DNA of 29,884 nucleotides from contig CAJTSY010000039.1 in assembly GCA_910578995.1 (NCBI GenBank), positions 1-29,884 on the forward strand, in the 5' to 3' direction. The stretch is from an uncultured Acetatifactor sp. Lineage in GTDB: Bacteria; Bacillota; Clostridia; Lachnospirales; Lachnospiraceae. The position numbers and the translations under genes were made by a program. Each line of letters begins with the position of its first letter. Position 1 is the first letter of the stretch. Shown one piece after another: positions 21,815 to 29,884 of the stretch. A model generated the notes under the pieces. It ran no database searches. It saw only the letters and a list, made by a program, of their open reading frames with translations, and was not told the DNA's origin.

Positions 21815-23304
21815 CTATTGATAATACTGCGCCTGTGCCTCCCACATTTCGGCATACAGCCTTCCCTGTGCGACCAGCTGCTCATGGCTCCCATATTCCA
21901 CCAAAGCGCCATTGTCAAATACCGCCACGGCATCGCAGAAGCGGCAGCTTGAGAGGCGGTGAGAAATATAGATAGATGTCTTGCCGTCTGTAATTGCATT
22001 GAATTTCGAATAAACTTCATACTCGGCGTATGGGTCCAGGGCGGCAGTGGGTTCGTCCAGAACCACCAGGGGCGCATTCTTATACAATGTGCGCGCGATG
22101 GCAAGCTTCTGCATTTCACCGCCGGAAAGTTCTGTTCCGTCTTTATCAAAATCTTTATACATGGGCGTATCCAGTCCAAGGGGCAGCCCCTCCACTTTCT
22201 TCAGGATTCCCGCCTGCCCCAGGGAAACCCGGATTCTTTCTTCGTCGGCAGTTTCCTGAAATGCCAGGTTCTCCCTGATGCTGAAAAAGAAAATTTTATA
22301 ATCCTGAAACAGGACGGACAGGCATTTGGCATACGCCCTTTCCTCAAAGGTATTGATGTCCACGCCGTTGAGCAGGATACATCCCTTTTCCGGCCGGTAA
22401 AGACGGCACAACAGTTTGATAAATGTGGTCTTGCCCGCGCCGTTCCTGCCCACAATGGACAGTTTCTCCCCTTTCCTTATGGTTAGGGAGACATCCTTCA
22501 GCGCATATTCTTCCGTATTCGGATACCGGAACCACACATGCCGGAATTCTATCTCCCCACAGCCCATATCCGCCGGCGTCTCCTCTCCCTTCCCGCTGTT
22601 TCGGGGCAGTTGTTCAAAGGCAAGGTAATCCTGCAGTACCCTGCCCAGCATTCTGAAATCCACCAGTTTCGCCATCAGCTGTGTGGCGGCACCGGAAAAC
22701 TGGTTGGCCGCAGAAATATACATGGTAAAATCGCCGATTCTTATCATGCCCCGGAAGACGCCCCAGGCCGCAAAGGCATAGGCGGCAAGCGTCTGGGCCT
22801 GGATAATGACCGCGGAAAAACCGTCGTGACGTCTCTGTTTCAGGAACATTTTCTAAAAAACACGGTTTACCGCTCCGTTATACTCGTTAATCCGGTTTAT
22901 AATATACTCTGACATCTTGTAAATCCGCACATCTTTGGCATTCCTGAAATCCTGTGTCAGATCACGGAAGTACCCGAACTGCCGGTTATATACGGCGATG
23001 TCCTGGTAGAACAGGGTTTTTGTCCGCTGAATCCGTCCGTATACCAGGGCGTTCCCTCCCACCAGCAGGAACAGTACCGCCACCAGAGCCGGATTCAGCA
23101 GGGCAATCATCCCCACCACCCCGGCCAGAGTGGCTGTGAGCCGGAAGATTTCCACAATGGCCCCGGGACCTCCCACAAGCGCGTCATGAAGCCTTATATT
23201 GAATAAAGCTTTCTCTTTCATGTCCAGCACCTTCGCATCCTCCAGTTTCTCAAAGTCCATCTGCATGATATGCCGTCCCACATGCAGTTCAAAACCGTCC
23301 GCAT
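21815..23304 (-). pseudogene. ABC exporter, N-terminally truncated and interrupted by an amber codon
   Basis: Two same-frame pieces belong to one ABC permease-ATPase. The upstream piece starts near ELHVGRHIMQMDFEKLEDAK and carries two membrane segments up to NEYNGAVNRVF. A TAG at 22853 interrupts it, and the frame resumes KMFLKQRRHDGFSAV with the remaining membrane part and a complete ATPase: Walker A GRNGAGKTT, Q-loop LFQDYK, signature LSGGE, Walker B LVVLDEP, H-loop ISHRLSS. Because reading is in frame across the TAG, the lesion is a nonsense mutation. About 110 N-terminal residues are missing at the junction with the XRE-receiver gene. The downstream piece could start at the ATG at 22849, but has no clear ribosome site. 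Confidence 0.85.
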
Positions 23305-23787
23305 CGGCATCACAATGTCCAACAGACACACATCCACCGTCTCCTTCTGCAGGATATCCAGACATTCCAGGCCGTTCCTTGCCTGCAGAACATTGTGTCC
23401 CCGACGGTTCAGGATATCTTCCAGAGTCATCCGCAGAAAGTCCGCATCGTCCACAACAAGAATTTTCTTCCCCCTCCCTCCGACAGACGCAGGCGCATAG
23501 TTGAAAATGCTGTCCACCTGGCTCTGAGTCAAGACCGGGTCCGTGTGCAGGCCGGATTCTCTGTCCTTGCCGGCTTCCCGGTTCCTCAATGGCACAATAC
23601 CTAACAGTTCGTCGGCGCTTACCTGCAAAGCCTGTGAGATTTTTGGCACTATAGCCACATCCGGATAAGAAATGTCCATCTCCCATCTGGACACGGCCTG
23701 GGGCGTAACGTGCAGCAAAGCCGCCAGTTCCGCCTGCGTCATATTCAGCTTCTGACGTCTGGACTTAATCACCCCTGCAATATTCAT
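23218..23787 (-). pseudogene. XRE helix-turn-helix/receiver hybrid regulator, truncated
   Basis: Residues 1-63 are a clear XRE domain (KSRRQKLNMTQAELAALLHV, TPQAVSRWEMDISYPDVAIV). A linker contains DPVLTQSQVDSIF, which resembles the FliM-type CheY-binding peptide. From residue 107 a CheY-like receiver begins (KKILVVDDADFLRMTLEDIL; acidic pocket Asp113/Asp114, phospho-acceptor Asp157 in LLDIVMP). It stops after about half of a normal receiver. The last 29 codons are ABC permease DNA read in the wrong frame, so a deletion fused the two genes. Restoring one base after VMP would continue as D-A-D-G-F-E-L. The DNA-binding half may still be made. Confidence 0.8.
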
Positions 23788-23933
23788 CTTTTTCCTCCGT
23801 TTCCGCGCTGCCTGCGCAAATCAGAATTTGTTTGGCTGAAGGAATTGTACGCTTCCCTGCGATGAGTTCAGTTTATCACGGAAAATGTGCCTGGGTCAAA
23901 CAAGCGGTAATTGAAAACCTGTAAGAAAGACTC

Positions 23934-23979
23934 AAAAAACGCCTTTACATGGCTGCATGTGCCATGCAAAAGCGTTTTC
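23934..23979 (-). terminator. Strong intrinsic terminator
   Basis: On the minus strand an almost perfect 15-base stem (ACGCTTTTGCATGGC against GCCATGTAAAGGCGT, 13 of 15 paired) with a 7-base loop is followed by GCGTTTTTTG. It lies just after the threonyl-tRNA synthetase fragment and is probably its original terminator. Confidence 0.85.
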
Positions 23980-24220
23980 AGGCAAGCGAGCGCTCCTGGA
24001 ACAGGAAACAAAGCTGCAAATGAATGCGCTCGTGCGTATACCAGGCTCCTTCCCCGCGGAGCATTTCCAGTAACCGGTCCATGGGCATCCTTCCCAGATC
24101 CCCCTCCTCCCTCTTCCGGACAGAAACGCTGCGGGTTTCCGCTTCCTTCTCTCCGACTACCGCCATGTAAGGCACTTTCTCCATCTGTGCCGTCCTGATT
24201 TTATAGCACCTGGCAATCAT
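23978..24220 (-). pseudogene. thrS: C-terminal fragment of threonyl-tRNA synthetase
   Basis: The frame reads ARCYKIRTAQMEKVPYMAVV, GEKEAETRSVSVRKREEGDL, GRMPMDRLLEMLRGE. This is the end of the anticodon-binding domain of ThrRS (usual form: K-I-R-x-A-Q-x-x-K-x-P-Y-M-x-V-x-G-x-K-E). Only about 55 of roughly 640 residues remain, the catalytic core is absent, and an in-frame TAA lies just upstream. The last 25 codons (GAWYTHERIHLQLCFLFQER) extend beyond the usual end, perhaps after a frameshift. It cannot be a working synthetase; another full copy must exist in the genome. Confidence 0.85.
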
Positions 24221-24379
24221 ATATTATTTCCCCTGGCAGTAATCAACATTTCAAGCAATCCCTTTCGCTTGCCGTGTCCACCTTATAGGGTACATTATAC
24301 AGCCTGCATCTGCGACCTCTTTCTTACATCTTATCCGGCGCGGAAAGTCCTCACAGACCGATGGTTCCTTCTGCTGCCC

Positions 24380-24538
24380 TCACAGAAAAATCGCCATATA
24401 CAGCGGCAGCGTAACCTTAACCCCGCTCACCCCCACATTACCTGACACCAGCTTATAGGCGCAGGCGGGCCCGTACTCCTCCAGAAACCGGTTCAGGGAC
24501 AAGGCGGCTCCGCTTTTGTACTTCACCTCTATGGGCAT
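24380..24538 (-). pseudogene. C-terminal fragment of a DUF4143-type AAA ATPase
   Basis: The 52-codon frame reads MPIEVKYKSGAALSLNRFLE, EYGPACAYKLVSGNVGVSGV, then KVTLPLYMAIFL. The opening P-I-E-V-K and closing L-P-L-Y-M match the end of DUF4143 proteins, archaeal/bacterial AAA ATPases with a restriction-endonuclease-like tail. The nucleotide-binding part is absent. It starts 10 bases after the GH28-like gene, so it was probably truncated when that gene cluster arrived. Confidence 0.75.
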
Positions 24539-24548
24539 AACGCCTCCC

Positions 24549-26000
24549 CTATTCAATCCTCACATTCTCCGCAAAATCCCCCACTACAATCCCGGCCTCC
24601 TCCAGGCTCCGCGCTTTTGCGCCGTCCCGGTAAAAATCCCGGATTCTCACATCCTCCACCGGAAATTCCCCGCTGTATCCCGCGATCACCGAAGGCTCTT
24701 CCCCGTCCCCGGTAATCACCTGTACATTTTCCAACAGGATATTCCTGATTCCCCTGCCCGGGGCCGGGTTATAGTCTTTGTTCCACTTCACCTGGAAGTC
24801 CAACACCTTCCCGTGCTCAAATGGCTCGATACGGATATCCCGATAGGTGACATTCCGCACCAGGTTCTTATCTCCGGCGTTGATGGCCAGCACCCCCAGG
24901 TAGCCGGGCTGAAATTCATGGTGCTCCAACACATCGATATTTTCAAAGAGAACCTCCTCGATCACGTCCCCTTCCTCCCTGTGATCTCCGTGGACGCCTA
25001 TCATGGTGGGATGAGCCACATCCGCCCACAGCGTCATATTCCGCACCGTAACCTCCCTGCTGCCGCCGTAATTGTCCCAGCGGCTCCCGTAGATGGCCAC
25101 GCAGTCGTCTGAGGTGCGCAGGAAACAGCCTTCCGCCAGTATCTTCCTGCAGCTCATCATGTCCAGGCCGTCGCTCCATCCCTCGCAGCTGAAGGACTTC
25201 AGACTCCGCAGCGTCACGTTCTCGCAGCCCCCAAGGGAAACGGTGTAATGGGGCGGATTGATGAAAATCAGGTTTTCAATCACGATGTCCCGTGAATGAT
25301 TCAGCCGTATACCGTTAATGCTGCTGAACCTGGCAAAATCCGCCAGATACAGAATGCCCCTGCCGCTGATATGCAGCCCTTCCCCATGCTCCAGGGCCAG
25401 GCCGCCGATGAGCACCGCGCCTCCCTCCAGGTAGATATGGGTGTGGGAGGGCAGGCGCCAGATGCACTCCCCGATATAATAGATCCCCGGCTCCACATAG
25501 AGCATCCTGCCTTCGGGCATGGCCTCCAGCTGCCTGCTGACCTCATCCCCCAGAAACCCCGGCCTCTCCAGGGAGCCGGACACGGTCAGCACATTGTCCC
25601 CCGCCTTGTCGGGCAGCTCCTCCAGGGCGCCCGCAAACAAGTGCAGGTTGTGGAAGCGGTCTCTGTTCACCTCCACCGACAGGTTCACCGGCTTATCCAG
25701 TACAAAGGTAATGCGCTTGGGCTCGATTTCAGGCCGGATTCCCAGGGACAGGGGGCGTATGTCCACCCTGTACACCGTGTAAAATTTCGGGAACGTGATC
25801 TCCACTTCCACCTTGCCGCTGAAATCAAAATACGCCATGGACGCGCATCTCACGTCATGCATATCCACCTTCACCCGGTAGGTTCTCAGCTCCTGCCAGT
25901 CCTCCGTGCCCACGCTCCGAATGCGCAGGCAGTAATCCTCCTGTAATACCGCTCCTTTGGGAACGGGGTAAATCCGTAATGTATCCTTTTTCTGTTCCAT
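24549..26000 (-). CDS. GH28-like right-handed beta-helix glycosidase
   Basis: The 483-residue protein has an N-terminal beta-rich domain (1-135) and a parallel beta-helix from about 150. GH28-type active-site segments can be seen: DGLDMMSC (277-284, the N/S-x-D position), TSDDCVAIYG (Asp298/Asp299, the paired aspartates) and GVHGDH (335-340, the histidine loop). Polygalacturonases and related enzymes hydrolyse uronic-acid-containing polysaccharides by inversion; exact specificity cannot be assigned. No signal peptide is present, so it probably acts on imported oligosaccharides. The ATG at 26000 lies two bases after the upstream stop, with AGGTGA overlapping that stop, indicating coupled translation. 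Confidence 0.85.
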   Translation of the reverse strand: MEQKKDTLRIYPVPKGAVLQEDYCLRIRSVGTEDWQELRTYRVKVDMHDVRCASMAYFDFSGKVEVEITFPKFYTVYRVDIRPLSLGIRPEIEPKRITFVLDKPVNLSVEVNRDRFHNLHLFAGALEELPDKAGDNVLTVSGSLERPGFLGDEVSRQLEAMPEGRMLYVEPGIYYIGECIWRLPSHTHIYLEGGAVLIGGLALEHGEGLHISGRGILYLADFARFSSINGIRLNHSRDIVIENLIFINPPHYTVSLGGCENVTLRSLKSFSCEGWSDGLDMMSCRKILAEGCFLRTSDDCVAIYGSRWDNYGGSREVTVRNMTLWADVAHPTMIGVHGDHREEGDVIEEVLFENIDVLEHHEFQPGYLGVLAINAGDKNLVRNVTYRDIRIEPFEHGKVLDFQVKWNKDYNPAPGRGIRNILLENVQVITGDGEEPSVIAGYSGEFPVEDVRIRDFYRDGAKARSLEEAGIVVGDFAENVRIE

Positions 26001-26002
26001 TT

Positions 26003-27946
26003 TCACCTCATATGCATCCATATTTTAACTTTATTATATCCTTCCCGAAGCCCTTCCAGGGGGCCGGGCGCCGGATGCCCGCCTCTTCCCCTTCCTGCCA
26101 TGTCCTCCTCAAGCCGGATGGCGGAACCGTCGGGATTCTCGTACCGCTGCTCCACGATTCGGGGCATCCCCAGTTTTTCCGTGGAAATCACCTCTCCGGG
26201 CAGCTCAAGGCTCTCCCGGGGCAGCGTGATCTCCAGATAAACCGCCCCCTCTTCCCGGGTTACCTTCACCTCCGGATTCATGGCGTCCTCGCAGAATACC
26301 TCTTCCCTGTCAAAATGCCCCGCACCGTTCAGGTACACATTTCCGTCTATATAAGCCGGCTGTTTCACCTGTGCAAACTGTTCCACATCCCCCCTTCCAA
26401 GAGAATGATACCGCTCCGTGTACTCCTCCATGGAAACCGGGGCTCCGTTGTACAGAGCCGTCCCGTAAGAACGCCCCTCTTCCGCTCCTCCCACAAAAAT
26501 ATTCCGGTACCACCTGTCGTCAAAACCATAAACAGGCACCGTCCCCAACACCTCCGTAGAATGAGGCAGATGGTAAGGCGTAGCCCTGTCCGGAACCGGG
26601 TAATGATTGGTAAACCCGCAGCAGAGGTTATGGACATAAGCGCCCCCCTGGGCTGCATTGTCAAATGTATATGGAGATGTAAAAATATTGTTATCCACCA
26701 GATAAGGGCCATGGGTTACTTCCACCATCAGATCCCTGTTATTTTCGTCATAGATATTGCCGCTCACCCTGGTTCCCTGGGCCTGCCAGTCAAGCCAGGT
26801 TCCCAATGTGCAGTTATGGATGTAATTGTGATGAATCTGCACATCGATGGCCGCGTGAAGCTTGATCCCGGCGATTTCATGGCCGTAAAACTCATGTTTT
26901 ACCGCAATATTATAAATCTCATTCCCATAAATCTCACTGAACACACAGCCCAGATGGCCCACGATTCCGTTCTGCCCGCAGTCGTGAATGACATTGCCCC
27001 GGATGATATGGGAACCGATCCTCTCCTTTCCCCATCCTATATTCCTGGCCCTGAACACCGCTTCCATCTGATACTGGTAGCCCGGCTTTCTATGGTATTT
27101 CGTAAATTCATTATCGCCCGTGCTTCCCTCTTTGCCGATGCTGATACCGCTGCATTTGGAATCGTGGATATCATTATCTTCGATGATCCAGCCCTTAGCC
27201 CAGTTCGGCCCCAGCAGCCCCTCCTGCATGGCAGTGGGCGGCGCCCAGGAAGTGGCGGCATGCATCATTTCGAATCCGCGGACAGTGATATAATTCAGCC
27301 CTGTTTTCTCCGGAAAAAAGCAGAACTTCCGCACATTGATCTCCACCTCTTCCGCATTGGGGTCAGCTCCCTGGAAATTGGCATAGATCGTGGTAGTCTC
27401 CCCGTCTGCCTCGCAGTACCACTGGTATATGGTATTTTCCGGCTTCAGTATTTCCTCCTCCCGGCCTCCCCAGGTTTCAAGGCGACTTGCACACCGTTTC
27501 ACCGGCTCATAAATCGCTTCCAGGGACGCCGCCTCATAGAAGGACATGCCGTTTAAATACACTTCCCCCGTATGTACCTCACAGTCCAATGGTCCTACAA
27601 TCCAGTCCCCCTTCACAGGACAGGCATAAGGATTGAATGCTCCGAAAAATCCATTGTCCAGGCATACCTTCCACACATTCCCCTGTACCCTGCTCCAACC
27701 GGTAATCCGCTCCGAGCCTTTGATGACCGCATGCTCTCCCTCGGCGGCCTCATACACAATCCTGCAGCTGTCGCTTAAGCCCCCGTTTCGCGGCCTGACC
27801 CACTCCCTGTATACCCCTTCGTGTACTACAACCCCGTCTCCTGCTTCCGCCGCATCCGCCGCTCTCTGTATGGTGAGAAACGGAGCTGCTTCCGTCCCTG
27901 GATTCCGGTCTGATCCTTTTTTTGAGACATGATATACTTTGCTCAT
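26003..27946 (-). CDS. xylC: GH120-family beta-xylosidase
   Basis: The 647-residue protein closely follows the GH120 enzyme XylC of Thermoanaerobacterium from end to end. Shared stretches recalled are VHEGVYREWV, YLNGMSFYEA, TTIYANFQGADPN, HEIAGIKLHAAIDVQIHH and THGPYLVDNN. The two catalytic acids appear at Asp386 (WLDWQAQGT) and Glu409 (VEVTHGP), 23 residues apart as in XylC. Such enzymes are cytoplasmic retaining beta-xylosidases with a beta-helix core that release xylose from xylo-oligosaccharides. No signal peptide is seen. GGAAGGAG lies directly before the ATG at 27946; a longer frame adds 18 unconserved residues. It is coupled to the GH28-like gene and lies downstream of a sugar-binding lipoprotein. 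Confidence 0.93.
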   Translation of the reverse strand: MSKVYHVSKKGSDRNPGTEAAPFLTIQRAADAAEAGDGVVVHEGVYREWVRPRNGGLSDSCRIVYEAAEGEHAVIKGSERITGWSRVQGNVWKVCLDNGFFGAFNPYACPVKGDWIVGPLDCEVHTGEVYLNGMSFYEAASLEAIYEPVKRCASRLETWGGREEEILKPENTIYQWYCEADGETTTIYANFQGADPNAEEVEINVRKFCFFPEKTGLNYITVRGFEMMHAATSWAPPTAMQEGLLGPNWAKGWIIEDNDIHDSKCSGISIGKEGSTGDNEFTKYHRKPGYQYQMEAVFRARNIGWGKERIGSHIIRGNVIHDCGQNGIVGHLGCVFSEIYGNEIYNIAVKHEFYGHEIAGIKLHAAIDVQIHHNYIHNCTLGTWLDWQAQGTRVSGNIYDENNRDLMVEVTHGPYLVDNNIFTSPYTFDNAAQGGAYVHNLCCGFTNHYPVPDRATPYHLPHSTEVLGTVPVYGFDDRWYRNIFVGGAEEGRSYGTALYNGAPVSMEEYTERYHSLGRGDVEQFAQVKQPAYIDGNVYLNGAGHFDREEVFCEDAMNPEVKVTREEGAVYLEITLPRESLELPGEVISTEKLGMPRIVEQRYENPDGSAIRLEEDMAGRGRGGHPAPGPLEGLREGYNKVKIWMHMR

Positions 27947-28168
27947 TTTTATACTCCTTCCGGGCTTTTCAGCCATGCTGTTACTGAAAATGTTTTGCAC
28001 AACGTGTCTTCGTCAGCCATACTTCCGTCCTGTATCCGGCATACACGCAATGGCTGTCCTGTTCCATAATAAGCCGGTTCCCTGCTTATTTCAAGAGCAA
28101 AGCCGCATCTTAATGCCTTACCCGCTCCAAAAACCGCTGCGCTGCCCCACCTGCTTTGCCATAATGAC

Positions 28169-28190
28169 AAAACAGGCGGCCGCCTGTTTT
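28169..28190. terminator. Perfect 22-base palindrome, probable terminator
   Basis: AAAACAGGCGG and its exact complement form a GC-rich stem with T-tracts on both sides (TTTT on each strand). It lies between the binding-protein gene and GH120, about 40 bases after the former's stop, so it probably lowers downstream expression relative to the highly expressed binding protein. The 283 bases between 27947 and 28229 contain this and no other feature I can support. Confidence 0.75.
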
Positions 28191-28229
28191 ACACGCGACC
28201 GCCCTTATCCTCAGAACATGTATACGTTA

Positions 28230-29884
28230 TTAGTTTGCATTCTTAGCGTCAAGGAATGCCTGAATCTGGGAAATCAGTTCCGCACGGATTTCCTCAAGGC
28301 CTACTGCCGCAGCATTCTCATGCCACTGTTTGATCTTCTCTACTGCCTCATCCGCATCGTACATGGAGATGGTCAGCTGCAGCTCATTGGAAAGAGCGGA
28401 CACATTGGCAATCTGGGTTTCCACGTTAGTGGTGTCAAACACGAAACCGGACAGCGGGCTCAGCTCATAAGTGGAAGGATCATACATATAGTCAAAACGG
28501 GACTTGATCTCAGGATTCTCGCTTACGAACTCACTTACCCTGATGTAGGCAGGGTTCTGTGTGAAGGAGTAGGTAGGCATGGAGTATGCGAGATTCTCGT
28601 CGATATCCAGTTTCTTGTAGCCGTCTGTGCCGACTGCTTCCCAGTCCTCGCCTTCGATACCCAGTTCGAACAGGTCATGGGCTTCCTGGTTACCGAACAT
28701 CCAGTCAAGGAAGTACATTACCGCATCGGTCTTCTCGGACCACTCGGGAACTACAAGCCAGTTATTTGTTGCCATATCACAGACCACGGCTCCCGCCTCC
28801 ATATTACGCTGCGCATCTTCAATCACATAGAAGCCGTATTCTTCATCAGGATTGGTCTCCAGGGCTGTCTTTACCTTGCTCTCATACTCACTAAGAGCTG
28901 AATATGCAATTGCAGCAGGCTTTTCTACTGTATCTGTACCGCCGCGGTTGGGATTCAGATAAGGATTCCATTTGGTACGATCCACAATATACTCGGTGAT
29001 AAAGTCATCCTGATATCCTACAGGCATCTTCGCAAATTCTTCTGCGGAATCACCGGGTACCACTGCGTTAAGGACGGTCTTGTTGTCATCGCTTAACCCA
29101 ACCCATACCCAGGTCTGGTCTCCCAGAACGTTTACGTTATCCTGTGTATATACATGGTCATGCTTCGCGGAGTACCAGGGAGAATCCAGACGGAAGAAGT
29201 TCCAGAGGCTTACGCCGATCATGCCTTCTTCATTCTCCTGGACAGTCTTTACGAACTCCAGCAGACTCTCTTCATCCGTAATAGGCGCGCAGTCATATTT
29301 TTTACGCAGATCCTCACGATACATAAAGCCGCGGCTGTCTTCATAGAAGGTTGCCAGGTTGATACCGTAGATGCCCTTCTGATAAGAACCGTCCTCCTGG
29401 CGGATATAGGAAGTCATAGCCTGTACAAAATCCTCGGAGAAAGCGCTCTTCAGCCCGGAGAATGCATCATTGTTAAAATAAGATGACAGATCCTTAAAGT
29501 TGCCGTCCTGGATGAATGTGGTCAACCCATGCCAGCCTCCGCAGAACATCAGGTCAAAATCTTCCTGCCCGATCATGGCCGTGGTCAGCTTATCCTTGTA
29601 ATCGCCGCCGGCTACCCATGTAAATTCCGGATGAATCTTACTCATGATGGGATCGTCTTTGGTCATTTCCTCATATTTCGCCAGAACTTTGTCCAGGTTA
29701 CGGAATTCGTTCATGACACGGATATTGATGGTGGTGTCCTCAATCTGGGGTGCCTCTGCCTGGCCGCTTTCCTCGGAAGACTCTTCGCCGGAAGATTCCT
29801 CAGAACTTCCATCCGTGCTTTCTACGGGGGATTCCTGCTGTTCGGACTGCTGACTGCTTTCCTGGTTGCTGTTTCCTGCGTCGT
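28230..29884 (-). CDS. Sugar ABC transporter substrate-binding lipoprotein (partial, cut by window edge)
   Basis: At least 551 codons are present; the signal peptide lies beyond the window. The visible start is a serine/glutamate/glutamine-rich linker (DAGNSNQESSQQSEQ and a stretch ending in EESGQAEAPQIEDT), as follows the lipidated cysteine in these proteins. The mature domain begins INIRVMNEFRNLDKV and includes MIGQEDFDLMFCGGWHGLTT and SLWNFFRLDSPWY. It ends in the DUF3502-like tail common in the extracellular solute-binding protein family 1 of Lachnospiraceae. It probably captures oligosaccharides outside the membrane; the partner permeases are not visible. It sits upstream of GH120 and GH28 on the same strand, suggesting the same substrate range. 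Confidence 0.88.
   Translation of the reverse strand, partial: DAGNSNQESSQQSEQQESPVESTDGSSEESSGEESSEESGQAEAPQIEDTTINIRVMNEFRNLDKVLAKYEEMTKDDPIMSKIHPEFTWVAGGDYKDKLTTAMIGQEDFDLMFCGGWHGLTTFIQDGNFKDLSSYFNNDAFSGLKSAFSEDFVQAMTSYIRQEDGSYQKGIYGINLATFYEDSRGFMYREDLRKKYDCAPITDEESLLEFVKTVQENEEGMIGVSLWNFFRLDSPWYSAKHDHVYTQDNVNVLGDQTWVWVGLSDDNKTVLNAVVPGDSAEEFAKMPVGYQDDFITEYIVDRTKWNPYLNPNRGGTDTVEKPAAIAYSALSEYESKVKTALETNPDEEYGFYVIEDAQRNMEAGAVVCDMATNNWLVVPEWSEKTDAVMYFLDWMFGNQEAHDLFELGIEGEDWEAVGTDGYKKLDIDENLAYSMPTYSFTQNPAYIRVSEFVSENPEIKSRFDYMYDPSTYELSPLSGFVFDTTNVETQIANVSALSNELQLTISMYDADEAVEKIKQWHENAAAVGLEEIRAELISQIQAFLDAKNAN

Noticed and set aside
22847..22858. Pyrrolysine or programmed readthrough at the amber codon
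   Set aside because: No pyl genes are visible, other genes in the window end with TAG, and the ABC gene is also truncated at its N-terminus, so ordinary decay is simpler.
25979..27556. 525-codon plus-strand frame opposite GH120
   Set aside because: It mirrors the well-supported GH120 gene. Its composition is that of antisense reading, and no family features are seen.
27949..28170. 73-codon minus-strand frame just upstream of GH120
   Set aside because: It would start with a TTG inside the palindromic terminator, has no ribosome site and shows no family features. It could be a stump, but the support is too weak.

Overview
The window looks like accessory-rich chromosome of a gut Firmicute, most probably a member of the Lachnospiraceae (Clostridia). 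This is inferred from moderate GC, strong GGAGG-type ribosome binding sites, sigma-A promoters with 17-base spacers, and gene families typical of that group: DUF6483, Rpn/PD-(D/E)XK remnants, GyrI-domain regulators, a GH120 beta-xylosidase and a serine/glutamate-rich sugar-binding lipoprotein. No rRNA, tRNA, CRISPR array, integrase or complete insertion sequence was found. Most genes lie on the minus strand.

Region 1 (1-8.9 kb) mixes small stress and modification genes with debris. It holds a cut-off serine hydrolase, a MerR-GyrI regulator with a textbook 19-base-spacer promoter, a DinB / nitrilase / GLUG-protein series, an AraC-GyrI regulator, three GNAT acetyltransferases, fragments of an ABC ATPase and an Rpn-type nuclease, and a small membrane protein followed by a DUF6483 gene. 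About 134 bases upstream of the AraC gene repeat the two flanks of the third GNAT gene with its body missing.

Region 2 (8.9-14.4 kb) contains an AbiEi/AbiEii type IV toxin-antitoxin pair, a TetR-MFS efflux operon with a consensus promoter and perfect palindromic operator, and an unrecognised 438-residue protein. The TetR protein ends in a hexapeptide tail encoded by ten in-register 18-base repeats.

Region 3 (14.4-21.8 kb) is a minus-strand run: a HAD hydrolase, a 100-base MITE-like element, a methyltransferase overlapping a tiny ORF, two alpha/alpha-toroid-like proteins of unknown function, a repeat-bearing lipoprotein, an exported small protein and a short low-molecular-weight tyrosine phosphatase.

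Region 4 (21.8-24.5 kb) is decaying. An ABC exporter has lost its N-terminus, is fused to a truncated XRE-receiver regulator and carries an in-frame amber codon. C-terminal scraps of threonyl-tRNA synthetase and of a DUF4143 ATPase follow.

Region 5 (24.5 kb to the end) is a plant-polysaccharide module on the minus strand: a sugar ABC-transporter binding lipoprotein (running off the edge), a palindromic terminator, a GH120 beta-xylosidase with both known catalytic acids, and a translationally coupled GH28-like beta-helix enzyme. Together they suggest uptake and trimming of xylan- or pectin-derived oligosaccharides; the permeases are not in the window.

I found no clearly new multigene system. 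The best leads are the MITE-like element, the TetR minisatellite tail, the duplicated and gutted acetyltransferase locus, the XRE-receiver/ABC fusion, the unknown 438-residue gene and two structured gene-free intervals.
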